Assembly (NCBI RefSeq): GCF_016698665.1
Contig: NZ_CP068046.1
Coordinates: 372,001-436,000 of the forward strand
Direction: 5' to 3'
Origin: Devosia rhizoryzae
Lineage (GTDB): Bacteria; Pseudomonadota; Alphaproteobacteria; Rhizobiales; Devosiaceae
DNA length: 64,000 bases
Position numbers and translations under genes: made by a program. The first letter of the stretch is position 1, and every line of letters starts with the position of its first letter. This document shows, in pieces, positions 35,171-44,260 of this stretch. The notes under the pieces were generated by a model, which did not search any database, had not been told where the DNA came from, and worked only from the letters and a program-made list of their open reading frames with translations.

Positions 35171-36364
35171 CTAGCTCTGCGGGGCGGCGGGAGGACGCTG
35201 CCCGGCTTGCTGCGTCTCGCCGGCGCCCGGCCCATCGAGGACGGTAACTTCAGCACCCTCGCTCAACTGCAGGATGCCTTCGGTGATGATGGCGTCGCCC
35301 GGTTCGAGATCGGCGCGCACGAGAACGCCGTCGCTGTTGCGCTGGACGATCTCGGCCATGACGCGGGCGGCTTTGCCATCCTGGTAGGCCCAGACATAGG
35401 AGCCTTCGGCAGACCAGAGGAGGGCGAGGGGATTGACTGCCGGATATTGCTCGCCGGGGAAAGCGACGGACACGGCAAAGCTCATGCCGGCCCGCAGGAC
35501 CCCATCGGGATTGGGGATTTCGGCCTGCACCTGCATGGTGCGGCTGGCGGGATCGATGCGGTTGTCGATCGCTGAAATGTCGCCGCTGAACTTCTGGCCG
35601 GGCAGGGCGACGGCGGCAACATCGACCGGCATGCCGGTTTCGAGCTGACCGGCATAACGCTCGGGCACCCAAAAATCGATCTGGATGGTGGAGGTGTCGT
35701 CCACGGTCGTGACGGCAGTTTGTGCACCGACATAGTTGCCCGGGGTGACGCGGATCAGCCCGACTTCGCCGGCGATGGGACTGGTTATGGTGCGGCGCTC
35801 AAGTGCCAGTTCCGCATTGCGGAGCGCCAGTTGGGCATTGGCATTGGCCAGTTCGGCAGCGTTGAGGGCGGTGGTCGCGACGAGGCTGCTGTTCGCAAGA
35901 CCTGAGGTGCGCTCGAGCGTAGCGGCAGCGTCTTCGGCGGCAAGGCGGGCCTGTTCGAACTCGATCTGCTCCGCTTCGGCTTCAAAGCGGGCAATGACGT
36001 CGCCGGCTTGGACGGTCTGGCCAGGCCGCACCAGGACTTCGGCCAGCGTGCCAGCGGCGGGCGCCATCACGGTGACGGAACGGGCAGGGGTGCCTTCGCC
36101 GATGGCGTTCAGCGTATCGTTGATGGTGGCCATCACGACTTCAGTGGTGACCACATTGTTGGCGCGAGCGCCGCCAAAGCGCTGGCCACCGGGGCCACCT
36201 CTGCCTGGTCCTGGTGCGGCAGCTGTTTCGGCGCCGACCGCTGGTCCGAAGGGCAGCACGATGCCCGCTCGGGCCAGTGTCTCCGGGGCGCCGGGGACGA
36301 GGAAAAGCCAGGCCACACCGGCGGCGACCAGAATAAGGAGCGAGGCCAACAACTGCCGGATCAA
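35171..36364 (-). CDS. RND efflux membrane fusion protein (HlyD/AcrA family)
   Basis: 397 residues. An N-terminal membrane anchor (LLASLLILVAAGVAWLFLVPG) is followed by a Gly/Pro-rich spacer (about 50-70), a lipoyl-like hairpin starting MAPAAGTLAEVLVRPGQTVQAGDVIARFE near 100, a short helical hairpin and beta-barrel domains. It bridges the inner-membrane pump to an outer-membrane channel. It is the first gene of the two-gene operon; no regulator gene is adjacent. Confidence 0.9.
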   Translation of the reverse strand: MIRQLLASLLILVAAGVAWLFLVPGAPETLARAGIVLPFGPAVGAETAAAPGPGRGGPGGQRFGGARANNVVTTEVVMATINDTLNAIGEGTPARSVTVMAPAAGTLAEVLVRPGQTVQAGDVIARFEAEAEQIEFEQARLAAEDAAATLERTSGLANSSLVATTALNAAELANANAQLALRNAELALERRTITSPIAGEVGLIRVTPGNYVGAQTAVTTVDDTSTIQIDFWVPERYAGQLETGMPVDVAAVALPGQKFSGDISAIDNRIDPASRTMQVQAEIPNPDGVLRAGMSFAVSVAFPGEQYPAVNPLALLWSAEGSYVWAYQDGKAARVMAEIVQRNSDGVLVRADLEPGDAIITEGILQLSEGAEVTVLDGPGAGETQQAGQRPPAAPQS

Positions 36365-36450
36365 GCCAAACCTCTGAGCAGATTAGAAAAGCTGGCGAAA
36401 GGGTAGCAGCGGTCGGCGTTCGGGGACACTTACAATGTCGTAATGAACCC

Positions 36451-37284
36451 TCAGCTTTCGATTTCGGCATCGGGGTGGGCGCCCCATTCGGTCCAGGAGC
36501 CGTCATAGACGGCGACGTTTTTGGCGCCGGCCTGCTCAAGGGCAAGCGCGAGCGTGACCGCAGTGATGCCGGAGCCACAGGAGGTGACGATCGGCTTGGT
36601 GAGGTCGACGCCACGGTCGGCAAAAATGGTCCTAAGCTCCTCAGGCGACTTCAGTATTCCGTCTTCGCTCAGCAGCCCGACCGGGACGTTGAGGCTATTG
36701 GGAATGTGGCCGCCCTTAAGGCCCGGGCGGGGTTCGGGAACTTCGGCATGGAAGCGGGGAGCCGGGCGCGCGTCCACGATCTGGGCAGAACGGGTGCGGC
36801 TGGTTTCGGCGACGGCGTCGAAATGGGTCACCGCATCGGGATCGAACTCGGCATCGAAATCGACGCGCTCGCGCCTGACCAATCCGGCTTCGATGGGGCG
36901 GCGCTCGGCCCGCCATTTGGGGCCACCGCCTTCTAGAATATAGACATTTTTGGCGCCGAAAGTGCGGAAGGTCCACCAGACGCGGGGGGCGCTCTGCAGG
37001 CCGACTTCGTCATAAACGACAATGGTCATGGTCTCGGAAATGCCGAGGGCACCGACGGCTCGCTCGAAATCGGCCGGGGCGGGGAGCATGTGGGGGAGGT
37101 CGGTGGTGGGATCGGCGATGCCGTCGATGTCGAAGAAGACGGCGCCGGGGATGTGGCCGTCGAGATATTCGGCCTGCGCGTTGCGGCTGGCGGTCGGCAT
37201 GTGCCAGGAGCCATCGACTACTACCAGATTGGGATCATTGATGTTTTCGGCCAGCCAGGCAGTGGTGACGAAAGGCTGATCCAT
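36451..37284 (-). CDS. sseA: 3-mercaptopyruvate sulfurtransferase
   Basis: 277 residues from ATG 37284, chosen because AGGAG stands 8 bases upstream; the ATG two codons earlier is too close to it. Two rhodanese domains are present: the first with a GHIPGAVFFDID motif near 43, the second with the active-site loop C236-G-S-G-I-T, the form typical of mercaptopyruvate rather than thiosulfate sulfurtransferase. It transfers sulfur from 3-mercaptopyruvate to thiol acceptors. It follows the Fbp/PotD-type ABC operon by 59 bases and may be cotranscribed. Confidence 0.9.
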   Translation of the reverse strand: MDQPFVTTAWLAENINDPNLVVVDGSWHMPTASRNAQAEYLDGHIPGAVFFDIDGIADPTTDLPHMLPAPADFERAVGALGISETMTIVVYDEVGLQSAPRVWWTFRTFGAKNVYILEGGGPKWRAERRPIEAGLVRRERVDFDAEFDPDAVTHFDAVAETSRTRSAQIVDARPAPRFHAEVPEPRPGLKGGHIPNSLNVPVGLLSEDGILKSPEELRTIFADRGVDLTKPIVTSCGSGITAVTLALALEQAGAKNVAVYDGSWTEWGAHPDAEIES

Positions 37285-37343
37285 GCGCATTTCTCCTGGC
37301 GTCGTGGGCGGCAAGCTCCCATGAGGCCGGGTAGAGTGCAAGC

Positions 37344-38348
37344 CTAGTTTGGCAGAACTAAGAGGTCGCGGGAGGTGATGTGGACGGTGACCTGATCGCC
37401 GCGAGAAGGTGGAGTGGACTGGTCGTTGAAGGTGTCGATATGAACCGGCGTGCCGGCAAGATCGACATTGAGGCGGACCACGGCGCCGAGGAAATTGACG
37501 TCCGTAATCGTTGCCGGGAGCGCGATATCGGTGCCGTTTTTTGGTGCGAGGCTTAGCATTTCCGGGCGAAGTGCTAGCACACTGCTAGCGTTTGCTACGG
37601 TGCCCTGCGGAAAGATGCCGGCGGGCAGCAAATTGAGCTGGCCGACGAAGGTCGCGGCGAAGCGAGAGGTTGGTTTGTTGTAAATCTCGTGCGGCGTACC
37701 CAGCTGTTCGATGTTGCCCGCGTTCATGACGACGATGCGATCGGAAATCGACAGCGCTTCTTCCTGGTCGTGGGTGACGAAGACGGTGGTGATGCCGAGG
37801 TCCTGCTGGATGGCGCGGATTTCCTGGCGGAGGGAGACGCGGATCTTGGCGTCTAGCGCCGAGAGGGGTTCGTCGAGAAGGAGGAGGCGCGGCTTGGGGG
37901 CGATGGCGCGGGCTAGGGCGACGCGCTGCTGCTGGCCGCCGCTCATTTCGTACGGGAAGCGCTTTTCGAAACCGGGCAGCCCGATGAGCTTGAGCATTTC
38001 CTCGACGCGGGCGCGGCGCTGGTCGGCGGGCATTCCCGCGATCTTGAGACCGAAGCCGATGTTATCGCCGACGGTGAGGTTCGGAAAGAGGGCATAGGCC
38101 TGGAACACCATGCCGAGCTGGCGCTGGTTTGGCTTGAGGCTCGTGATGTCCTTGCCATCGACACGGATGGCGCCGGAGGTGGGGCGCTCGAAGCCGGCGA
38201 TCATCCGCAGGATCGTGGTCTTGCCGCAGCCGGAGGGGCCGAGCAGCGATATGAACTCGCCCTTGTCGAACCCAAAGCTGGCGCCCTTGACGACGGTGTT
38301 GGTGCCAAAGGTTTTGACGAGATTTTCGATTTCGAGAAAGGCGGCCAT
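37344..38348 (-). CDS. Fbp/PotA-type ABC transporter ATP-binding protein
   Basis: 334 residues from ATG 38348 (MAAFLEIENL), one base past the stop of the upstream permease. Walker A GPSGCGKTT near 37, signature SGGQQQR near 135, Walker B LLLLDEPLSALD and switch VFVTHDQEEA; the C-terminal TOBE domain (about 260-334) includes ALRPEMLSL. It energises the importer encoded by the three genes upstream. Polyamine, iron or phosphonate-type substrates are possible from the family. Confidence 0.92.
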   Translation of the reverse strand: MAAFLEIENLVKTFGTNTVVKGASFGFDKGEFISLLGPSGCGKTTILRMIAGFERPTSGAIRVDGKDITSLKPNQRQLGMVFQAYALFPNLTVGDNIGFGLKIAGMPADQRRARVEEMLKLIGLPGFEKRFPYEMSGGQQQRVALARAIAPKPRLLLLDEPLSALDAKIRVSLRQEIRAIQQDLGITTVFVTHDQEEALSISDRIVVMNAGNIEQLGTPHEIYNKPTSRFAATFVGQLNLLPAGIFPQGTVANASSVLALRPEMLSLAPKNGTDIALPATITDVNFLGAVVRLNVDLAGTPVHIDTFNDQSTPPSRGDQVTVHITSRDLLVLPN

Positions 38349-38349
38349 G

Positions 38350-39141
38350 TCAGTCGGTCCGGACGGAGGTGCGAGGGGCAAAGCGGCCGAGCACGTTGAT
38401 CATGCCCATGGCGCCCCAGGTGATGATGAAGGAGATGATGGCCAAGGCCGCGGGCTCATAGGCGCGATTGGTGCCGATACCGACAAGGTAGGGGCCGAAG
38501 GCCGGGCGGTTGAGCAGCGAGGCAATGGTGAATTCGCCAATGACGATGGCGAAGGTCAAAAAGGCGCCGGAAAGGATGGCGACGAGGATGTTGGGCAGGA
38601 TGATCTGCCCGATGATCTGGAGCTGGTTGGCGCCGGCGATTTGCGCGGCTTCGGTCAGGGTGCCGATATCGATGGTACGCATGCCGTTATCGACGGCGCG
38701 ATAAATGAAGGGCAAGGCGAGGGTCACATAGGCGCAGGTCAAAAGTACGTCGGTGCCGAGCACCGAGCCGGTGAAGGGCAGGAACGAGCTCGAGCCGTAG
38801 AGGCGAATATAACCAAAGACCAGGACCAGCGCGGGGATGACCAGCGGCAGAAGCGTCACGAATTCCATGAAGGGCCGGAGCCAGGGCATGCGAAGGCGGA
38901 CGAAGTAAACGGCGGGCACGACGACGAGGATGCCGACCACGATGGTGAAGAGCCCGATGACGATGGAGTAGCCAAAACTGGCGGCAAATCTCGGGTCGGA
39001 GAAGACCGAGGCATAGGCATCGAGGCTATATTCGCCGCGGCGCATGCGCAGCGAAAACTCGAAGGTGGCCAGCAGCGGCACGATGAAGTAGGCGGCGCCG
39101 AGGCCGAAAACCAGCCAGGCCCAGAACTTTTGCGTTTTCAT
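38350..39141 (-). CDS. ABC transporter permease, PotC-like
   Basis: 263 residues from ATG 39141, overlapping the stop of the upstream permease by 4 bases; a longer frame to 39546 lies inside that gene. Six hydrophobic helices and the coupling loop LTEAAQIAGANQLQ near 175. It is the second permease of the Fbp/PotD-type importer. The next gene starts one base after its stop. Confidence 0.9.
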   Translation of the reverse strand: MKTQKFWAWLVFGLGAAYFIVPLLATFEFSLRMRRGEYSLDAYASVFSDPRFAASFGYSIVIGLFTIVVGILVVVPAVYFVRLRMPWLRPFMEFVTLLPLVIPALVLVFGYIRLYGSSSFLPFTGSVLGTDVLLTCAYVTLALPFIYRAVDNGMRTIDIGTLTEAAQIAGANQLQIIGQIILPNILVAILSGAFLTFAIVIGEFTIASLLNRPAFGPYLVGIGTNRAYEPAALAIISFIITWGAMGMINVLGRFAPRTSVRTD

Positions 39142-40010
39142 TTCATCCACCTTTCGGCGCGGGCAGCGACCACGAGGTAGATGATGTTGGCCAGCGAGGT
39201 GATGACGATCATGCCCAGCGCCAGCGCCGCGCCGAGGCCTGGGTTCTGCAGGGCGTCGCCGCGGATCTGGTTGTAGAGCAGGACGGTCACGATATTGAGG
39301 TTCGAGCCGGTAAGCGCCCAAGCGGTGGCGATGGCGCCGAAGCCTGAGGCAAAGAGCAGCGACAGCGTTCCGAGCACAGAGGGCCAGAGGATGGGCAGGC
39401 CGACATAGCGCCAGAATTGCCAAGTGGAAGCGCCGAGGGTTTGCGCGGCCTCGTTCCATTCCTTCTTCAGCCCGTCCACGGCTGGCGCGATGGTCAGCAT
39501 CATCAGCGGGATCTGAAAATAGAGATAGGTGATGGTGAGGCCCCAAAAGGAAAACAGGTTGAAGCCAGAGCGGTAGATGTCGATGCCGAAGACGGTTCGC
39601 AAAACGATGGTCGCAAGACCGAGGCGCCCGAGCGTGGCAATGAAGGCAAAGGCCAGAGGCACGCCAGCGAAATTGGAGGCAACGCCGGAAAAGGTCATGA
39701 CGGCGGAGCGCAGCGGCGCTGGCAGGCGGCCGCGGATGATGGCAAGGGTGACGGCAAGGCCGATCAAAGTGCCGAGGATGGCGGAGGCGCCGGAAACGCG
39801 AATCGAGATCCAGTAGGCGGAAAGAATTTGCGGGGTGAAAAGCCCGGCGATGTTTTCAAAAGTGAAGTTGCCGGTGCGATCGGTGAAGGCTGCGGACACG
39901 ATGCCCAGCGTGGGCAGGAAGAGGAAGAGGACGGCGAAAAGGATGAAGGGGGCGACGGCGAGGGCGTCCCAGGGGATGCGGCGGGTTGAGGGTGGCTGTG
40001 CTGTCGGCAT
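39138..40010 (-). CDS. ABC transporter permease, PotB-like
   Basis: 290 residues with six helices and the coupling loop EAAQTLGASTWQFW near 190. It forms the translocation pathway with the PotC-like partner. It is separated from the binding-protein gene by a 190-base gap holding a palindromic repeat, so the receptor transcript may end before the permeases. Confidence 0.9.
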   Translation of the reverse strand: MPTAQPPSTRRIPWDALAVAPFILFAVLFLFLPTLGIVSAAFTDRTGNFTFENIAGLFTPQILSAYWISIRVSGASAILGTLIGLAVTLAIIRGRLPAPLRSAVMTFSGVASNFAGVPLAFAFIATLGRLGLATIVLRTVFGIDIYRSGFNLFSFWGLTITYLYFQIPLMMLTIAPAVDGLKKEWNEAAQTLGASTWQFWRYVGLPILWPSVLGTLSLLFASGFGAIATAWALTGSNLNIVTVLLYNQIRGDALQNPGLGAALALGMIVITSLANIIYLVVAARAERWMK

Positions 40011-40044
40011 CTTATGAACTTTGAGGTTGTCGAAAGGCCGACAC

Positions 40045-40195
40045 CCCCTCCCTACCTTCGCTAAGGTCCGTCGGACCTAAGCTTCGGTGCCCTCCCCTCA
40101 AGGGGGAGGGTGGGAGTGGTGAGTGTGCGAGATCGTGCCAAATGCTGGATGTGGCTCCTCCCCCTTCTGCAGGGGGGAGGTTGGGTGGGGGTCGA
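40045..40195. repeat. intergenic repeat between ABC binding protein and permease, family A
   Basis: GC-rich palindromic segments CCCCTCAAGGGGGAGGG (near 40094-40112) and CCTCCCCCTTCTGCAGGGGGGAGG (near 40155-40181; read as a short arm pair), together with a short AGGTCCG/CGGACCT hairpin near 40065-40080, repeat the theme of the elements at 9.0 and 53.4 kb. It interrupts an operon rather than ending one. Confidence 0.7.
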
Positions 40196-40200
40196 GGCGC

Positions 40201-41307
40201 TTATTGAACGCTTGCGCCGACGGTGGAATCCCAGCCGCCCGTGATCGTCGCCTTGTTGGCGTTCTGCTCTTCGATCGTCGGGAACACGGCCTTGGCGTAG
40301 TTGTCGGCGGCCGGGAGCTTTTCCATCAGCTCGGCGGGCAGGGTGCCGGCTTCGCTCATGGCGTTGAAGCGGATCGGGTGGCAGTAGCCTTCGAGCCAAC
40401 CAAGCTGACCTTTGTCGGAATAGAGGTACTCCATCCAGAGTTTTGCCGCGTTGGGATGCGGCGCATGCGCCGAAATGGCCTGGACGTAGACGCCGGCGAC
40501 AACGCCATCCGACGGCACGACGACTTCGATCGGCGGGTTGCTGTTCATGTTGTCGCGGGCGGCGAGGAGGTTGTAGTCCCAGTTGATGGCAATCGGGGTC
40601 GTGCCCTGGGCGATGGCGGCGGCTTCGGCATCGACGGGGACGAAGTTGCCCTTTTCGTTCAGCGCCTTGAAGAATTCGAGACCGGCCTGTGCGGCGCCAG
40701 CCTGGTCGCCCGCGGCAAGGCCAGCGGCAAAGACGGACATGATGGCGTTGTTGGCCGTACGCGGGTCACCGGCCAAGGCGACCGAATTGGCGAACTCGTC
40801 CTTCTGCAGATCTGCCCACGATGCCGGGTTGTCGCCGGTCACGATGTCCTTATTGATGCCGAAGGCGAGGACGCCATAATAGTCGCCATACCAGAAGCCG
40901 TCGGCATCCTTGGCGTCGTCGGGGATCTCATCCCAGGTCGAGACCTTGTAGGCCTGCAGCAAGCCTTCATCCTTGGCCTGCGGGCCGAAGGCGAGACCGA
41001 TATCGAGCACGTCTGGGGCCTGCGGGCCGGTATTGCCGATATTGGCGCGGACGGCTTCGAGCTCATCGGCCGAACCGGCATCGGGGTTCAGTTCATTGAC
41101 GGTAATGCCGGGATACTTGGCCTTGAAACCCTCGATCACGCCACCATAGTTGCACCAGGAGTGGGGCAGGGCGATGGTGGTGAGCTGGCCTTCGGCCTTG
41201 GCGGCTTCATAGAGCGCGTCGAGGTCGGCCTGGGCGAATGCGGGGGCAGAAAGGCTCAACACGCTCAGAAGCGAGACCGAAGCGGTGAGCGCGGACTTGA
41301 AGGTCAT
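40201..41307 (-). CDS. Fbp/PotD-type ABC transporter substrate-binding protein
   Basis: 368 residues. The signal peptide ends SAPAFAQ near 26. The mature protein has the extracellular solute-binding family 1 look: EGQLTTIALPHSWCNYGGVIEGFKAKYP near 40-65, then GFWYGDYYGVLAFGINKDIV and the C-terminal WMEYLYSDKGQLGW. It resembles receptors for polyamines, iron or 2-aminoethylphosphonate. Its upstream region has no second gene of known role; the LacI-type gene 123 bases upstream reads in the same direction but controls the thu locus by position. Confidence 0.85.
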   Translation of the reverse strand: MTFKSALTASVSLLSVLSLSAPAFAQADLDALYEAAKAEGQLTTIALPHSWCNYGGVIEGFKAKYPGITVNELNPDAGSADELEAVRANIGNTGPQAPDVLDIGLAFGPQAKDEGLLQAYKVSTWDEIPDDAKDADGFWYGDYYGVLAFGINKDIVTGDNPASWADLQKDEFANSVALAGDPRTANNAIMSVFAAGLAAGDQAGAAQAGLEFFKALNEKGNFVPVDAEAAAIAQGTTPIAINWDYNLLAARDNMNSNPPIEVVVPSDGVVAGVYVQAISAHAPHPNAAKLWMEYLYSDKGQLGWLEGYCHPIRFNAMSEAGTLPAELMEKLPAADNYAKAVFPTIEEQNANKATITGGWDSTVGASVQ

Positions 41308-41430
41308 GGTTATGACTCCCTGATGACGTTCGCCTCAGGTCTTGATGCCGGGCGAACGGCGAGGGAGTATTGCGGCTGCGTGACGGGTAGATGAAGCTGG
41401 TGTGACAGCGGGATGACGGCCCAATTGCCG

Positions 41431-42447
41431 CTATTCACGAACCCTGGTCGAGCTTTCGCGCAGCACCAATTCCACGGGCCATAGCTCGTGCACTTCCTCG
41501 AGGGGCTTGCCGGCAAGCACCTGGGTGATGAGGTCCGCGATCCTCGCGCCCGCCTGGCGGATGGGGGAGCGCGTGGTCGACATGGTGGGGTACATGTTGT
41601 CGGCATTGAGATAGGGAAAGACGTCGTCGTGGGCGATCATCGACACGTCGGTACCCAGTTCGAGGCCGGCCTGGCGGATGGCGCGGAAAACGCCGAGCGC
41701 TGTCATCATCGAGCCGGCGAGAAAAGCGGTGGGCGCAGGGCGCCGGGCAAGCATGGCTTGCGCCGTTCGGAATGCGGCTTCGTCGGTGAATACACCATTG
41801 GCCATGAGGCCACGGTCCGGCGTCAGGCCGCGGTCGGCAAAGGCGGCGCAATAGCCCTGCTCGCGATGCTCGGCGAAGGTTTGCCCGCGCAGGCCGTTCA
41901 GCAGCGCGATGCGGCGGTGACCAAGATCGAGAAGATGCGAGGTGGCGCGTTCGAGGGCGCCGGCATTATCGATATCGAGCCAGGCGACGGGATGGCCGAT
42001 CTCGGTGCGGCCGTGGAGCACGAAGGGAATTTTGAGCTCGAGCAGCAGTTCGGCGCGCTCGTCGCGCGTCGTCGGCGAATGAAGGATGACGGCGTCGACC
42101 TTCTGGCTCGCCGCCAGACGGCGATAGGCGGCAAGTTCTTCGGCGTGGCTGGCAACCGTCGCAACCAGCACATCGATCTCCTGCGCCGCCATGTGCGAGC
42201 CGACGCCGGACAAGAATTCGGACATGTGCGGACCCAGCTCATCGGCGCCGCGCAGCACGAGGCCGATGGCGCCGGCCCGGCCGGTGGCAAGGCGCAGGGC
42301 ACTGGCATTAGGGCGATAGCCGAGCGCGTCGGCTGCATTGGCGACGCGGCGGCGCGTGGCTTCGTTGACCTCCGGATAGCCGTTGAGCGCCCGGGACACG
42401 GTGGTTTGCGACAGGCCGAGATGCTCGGCGAGATCTTTCAGTCTCAT
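41431..42447 (-). CDS. thuR: LacI-family repressor of trehalose utilisation
   Basis: 338 residues. The helix-turn-helix LKDLAEHLGLSQTTVSRALNGYPEVNEATR is at 3-32, and the hinge helix NASALRLATG is near 48. The sugar-binding core includes HLLDLGHRRIALLNG and the FLAGSMMTALG region. It is divergent from thuEFGKAB, as in Sinorhizobium meliloti, where the neighbouring LacI gene is thuR. Two LacI-type palindromes with AAAGCG-CTTT cores occupy the gap. Trehalose-related inducer is inferred from the operon. Confidence 0.88.
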   Translation of the reverse strand: MRLKDLAEHLGLSQTTVSRALNGYPEVNEATRRRVANAADALGYRPNASALRLATGRAGAIGLVLRGADELGPHMSEFLSGVGSHMAAQEIDVLVATVASHAEELAAYRRLAASQKVDAVILHSPTTRDERAELLLELKIPFVLHGRTEIGHPVAWLDIDNAGALERATSHLLDLGHRRIALLNGLRGQTFAEHREQGYCAAFADRGLTPDRGLMANGVFTDEAAFRTAQAMLARRPAPTAFLAGSMMTALGVFRAIRQAGLELGTDVSMIAHDDVFPYLNADNMYPTMSTTRSPIRQAGARIADLITQVLAGKPLEEVHELWPVELVLRESSTRVRE

Positions 42448-42576
42448 GCGCGTTTTGGTCCTGGCGGCGTGCCGAGCAGGAAGGTGGAACCTCCTTTGAG
42501 CTTCAACATTGCCGTCAAAACAGGCGGCTCGCCCTATTGCGGGTCGAGCGCGCTCCCTCCTCCAGTTGGGGCATTC

Positions 42577-42586
42577 AAAGCGATTT
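42577..42586. promoter_or_regulatory. LacI-type half-perfect operator near thuR
   Basis: AAAGCGATTT, extended TTC...CAA, differs from the site at 42794 by one core base. It lies 130 bases before the thuR ATG, 217 bases from the other site; two sites could support DNA looping and autorepression. Confidence 0.6.
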
Positions 42587-42793
42587 CAAATTTTCGCGCA
42601 AGAGGGCAGAAGCTGGTCTTTTGTCCTGAGGTGCGTACCTCAAGATCAAAATGCTAAAAGTTAACGCGCATGCGGCCACTACTTTAATAAGTCATTGAAA
42701 TGGCTTGTATTTCAAGTTTTCGCACAGGCAAATTCTAAAAATCGTAGCCGGTGCCGCTTGACAGAAAATCGCCCCTCTGGTTCTTTTCTTTTC

Positions 42794-42803
42794 AAAGCGC
42801 TTT
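42794..42803. promoter_or_regulatory. LacI-type operator for thuE promoter
   Basis: AAAGCGCTTT is a perfect 10-base palindrome typical for LacI repressors. It lies 31 bases past a TTGACA hexamer (42758-42763), about where transcription should start, so bound repressor would block initiation. The -10 element between them is not clear. Confidence 0.75.
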
Positions 42804-42925
42804 AAAACCTCGGGCATGAACCGGTGGTTAGGGGCTTTGGCGGGGGAGGAGAAGAGGTCGGGCGCAAGGCGCCGGGACCGTCCGCACATGCCTCTCCCGT
42901 GCATGATTTCACTGGGAGGTTTTTA

Positions 42926-44182
42926 ATGACTCTGAAGAAACTGATCGTCGGCATGCTGGCCAGCGTGACGCTGGTGGGCGGCGCTGCCCAGGCAGCCGAG
43001 CTCTCTATCGTATCCGGCGACACCGGCAATGGCTTGCAGTTCCTGCAGGCACAGCTTGAAAAATTCACCGCCGAGACCGGCCACACCGTGACCGTGGTGC
43101 CGATGCCCTCGTCGACCACCGACCAGTTCGGCCAGTATCGCCTGTGGCTCGCCGCCGGCAACACCGACATCGACGTCTATACGACAGACGTGATCTGGGC
43201 GCCGCAGCTGGCCGAGCACTTCGTCGACCTTTCGGCCGCTGCTGCCGATGTTATCGGGGACCATTTCCCTTCGATCATCGAGTCGCAGACCGTCAACGGC
43301 CAGCTCGTTGCGCTGCCCGCCTATACCGACGCGCCCGCCCTATTCTACCGCAAGGATCTGCTCGAAAAGTACGGCAAGGAAGTGCCGACGACCTGGACCG
43401 AGCTGCGGGAAACCGCGACCGAAATCATGGAAGGCGAGCGCGCCGAGAACCCCGACATGTGGGGCTTCGTGTTCCAGGGCAATGCCTATGAAGGCCTGAC
43501 CTGCGATGCCCTCGAATGGGTCAAGTCCTATGGCGGCGGCCAGATTGTGGAAGCCGACGGCACCATCTCGATCAACAACGAACAGGCTGTCGCCGCGCTC
43601 GAGGAAGCTGCAAGCTGGATCGGCACCATCGCGCCGGAAGGCGTCCTCGCCTATGGCGAAGAAGAGTCGCGTGGCGTCTGGCAGCTCGGCAATGCCGTGT
43701 TCATGCGCAACTGGCCCTATGCCTATGCCCTGGGTGAAGCTTCGGACTCCGCCGTTGCCGGCAAGTTCGACGTGGCGCCGCTCCCGGCCGGCGAAGGCCC
43801 GGAAGCCCGTTCGGCTGCAACGCTTGGCGGCTGGAACTATGCCGTTTCCAAGTATTCGGAAGATCAGGAAGCCGCGATCGAACTCGCCATGTTCCTGACC
43901 TCGGCTGAAATCCAGAAGGTTCGCGCCATCGAGCAGACCAACCTGCCGACGATCGAAGCGCTCTATGACGACGCCGAGATCGCCGAAGCTGCGCCGATCA
44001 TCCCGAACTGGAAGGAAATCTTCCAGAACGCGGTGCCGCGTCCGTCCGCACCGACCCAGGCCGACTACAACGAGACCTCGTCGCTGTTCTGGTCCGCTGT
44101 CCACAACACGCTTTCGGGCAATGGCTCGGCTGCCGAGAACCTCGAAGTTCTTGAAGCCGATCTCCAGGACCTGCTGCAGTAA
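42926..44182 (+). CDS. thuE: trehalose/maltose ABC transporter substrate-binding protein
   Basis: 418 residues from ATG 42926, which follows GGGAGG; the longer frame from 42824 includes leader sequence. The signal peptide ends GGAAQAAE near 24. The receptor shows typical family 1 segments: TDVIWAPQLAEHF, YTDAPALFYRKDLLEKYGKEVPTTW and RSAATLGGWNYAVSK. In S. meliloti ThuE binds trehalose, maltose and sucrose. First gene of thuEFGKAB. Confidence 0.9.
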   Translation: MTLKKLIVGMLASVTLVGGAAQAAELSIVSGDTGNGLQFLQAQLEKFTAETGHTVTVVPMPSSTTDQFGQYRLWLAAGNTDIDVYTTDVIWAPQLAEHFVDLSAAAADVIGDHFPSIIESQTVNGQLVALPAYTDAPALFYRKDLLEKYGKEVPTTWTELRETATEIMEGERAENPDMWGFVFQGNAYEGLTCDALEWVKSYGGGQIVEADGTISINNEQAVAALEEAASWIGTIAPEGVLAYGEEESRGVWQLGNAVFMRNWPYAYALGEASDSAVAGKFDVAPLPAGEGPEARSAATLGGWNYAVSKYSEDQEAAIELAMFLTSAEIQKVRAIEQTNLPTIEALYDDAEIAEAAPIIPNWKEIFQNAVPRPSAPTQADYNETSSLFWSAVHNTLSGNGSAAENLEVLEADLQDLLQ

Positions 44183-44260
44183 GCGTCACGATCCGGCGGG
44201 GTGGGCGGCAGGTTTCCTGCTGCCCGCCTGCCTTTGTCGATCCTGGGAGGGGACAAGCAC

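Noticed and set aside
41488..42657. 389-codon plus-strand frame opposite thuR
   Set aside because: Shadow frame; thuR has a clear helix-turn-helix and sugar-binding domain.
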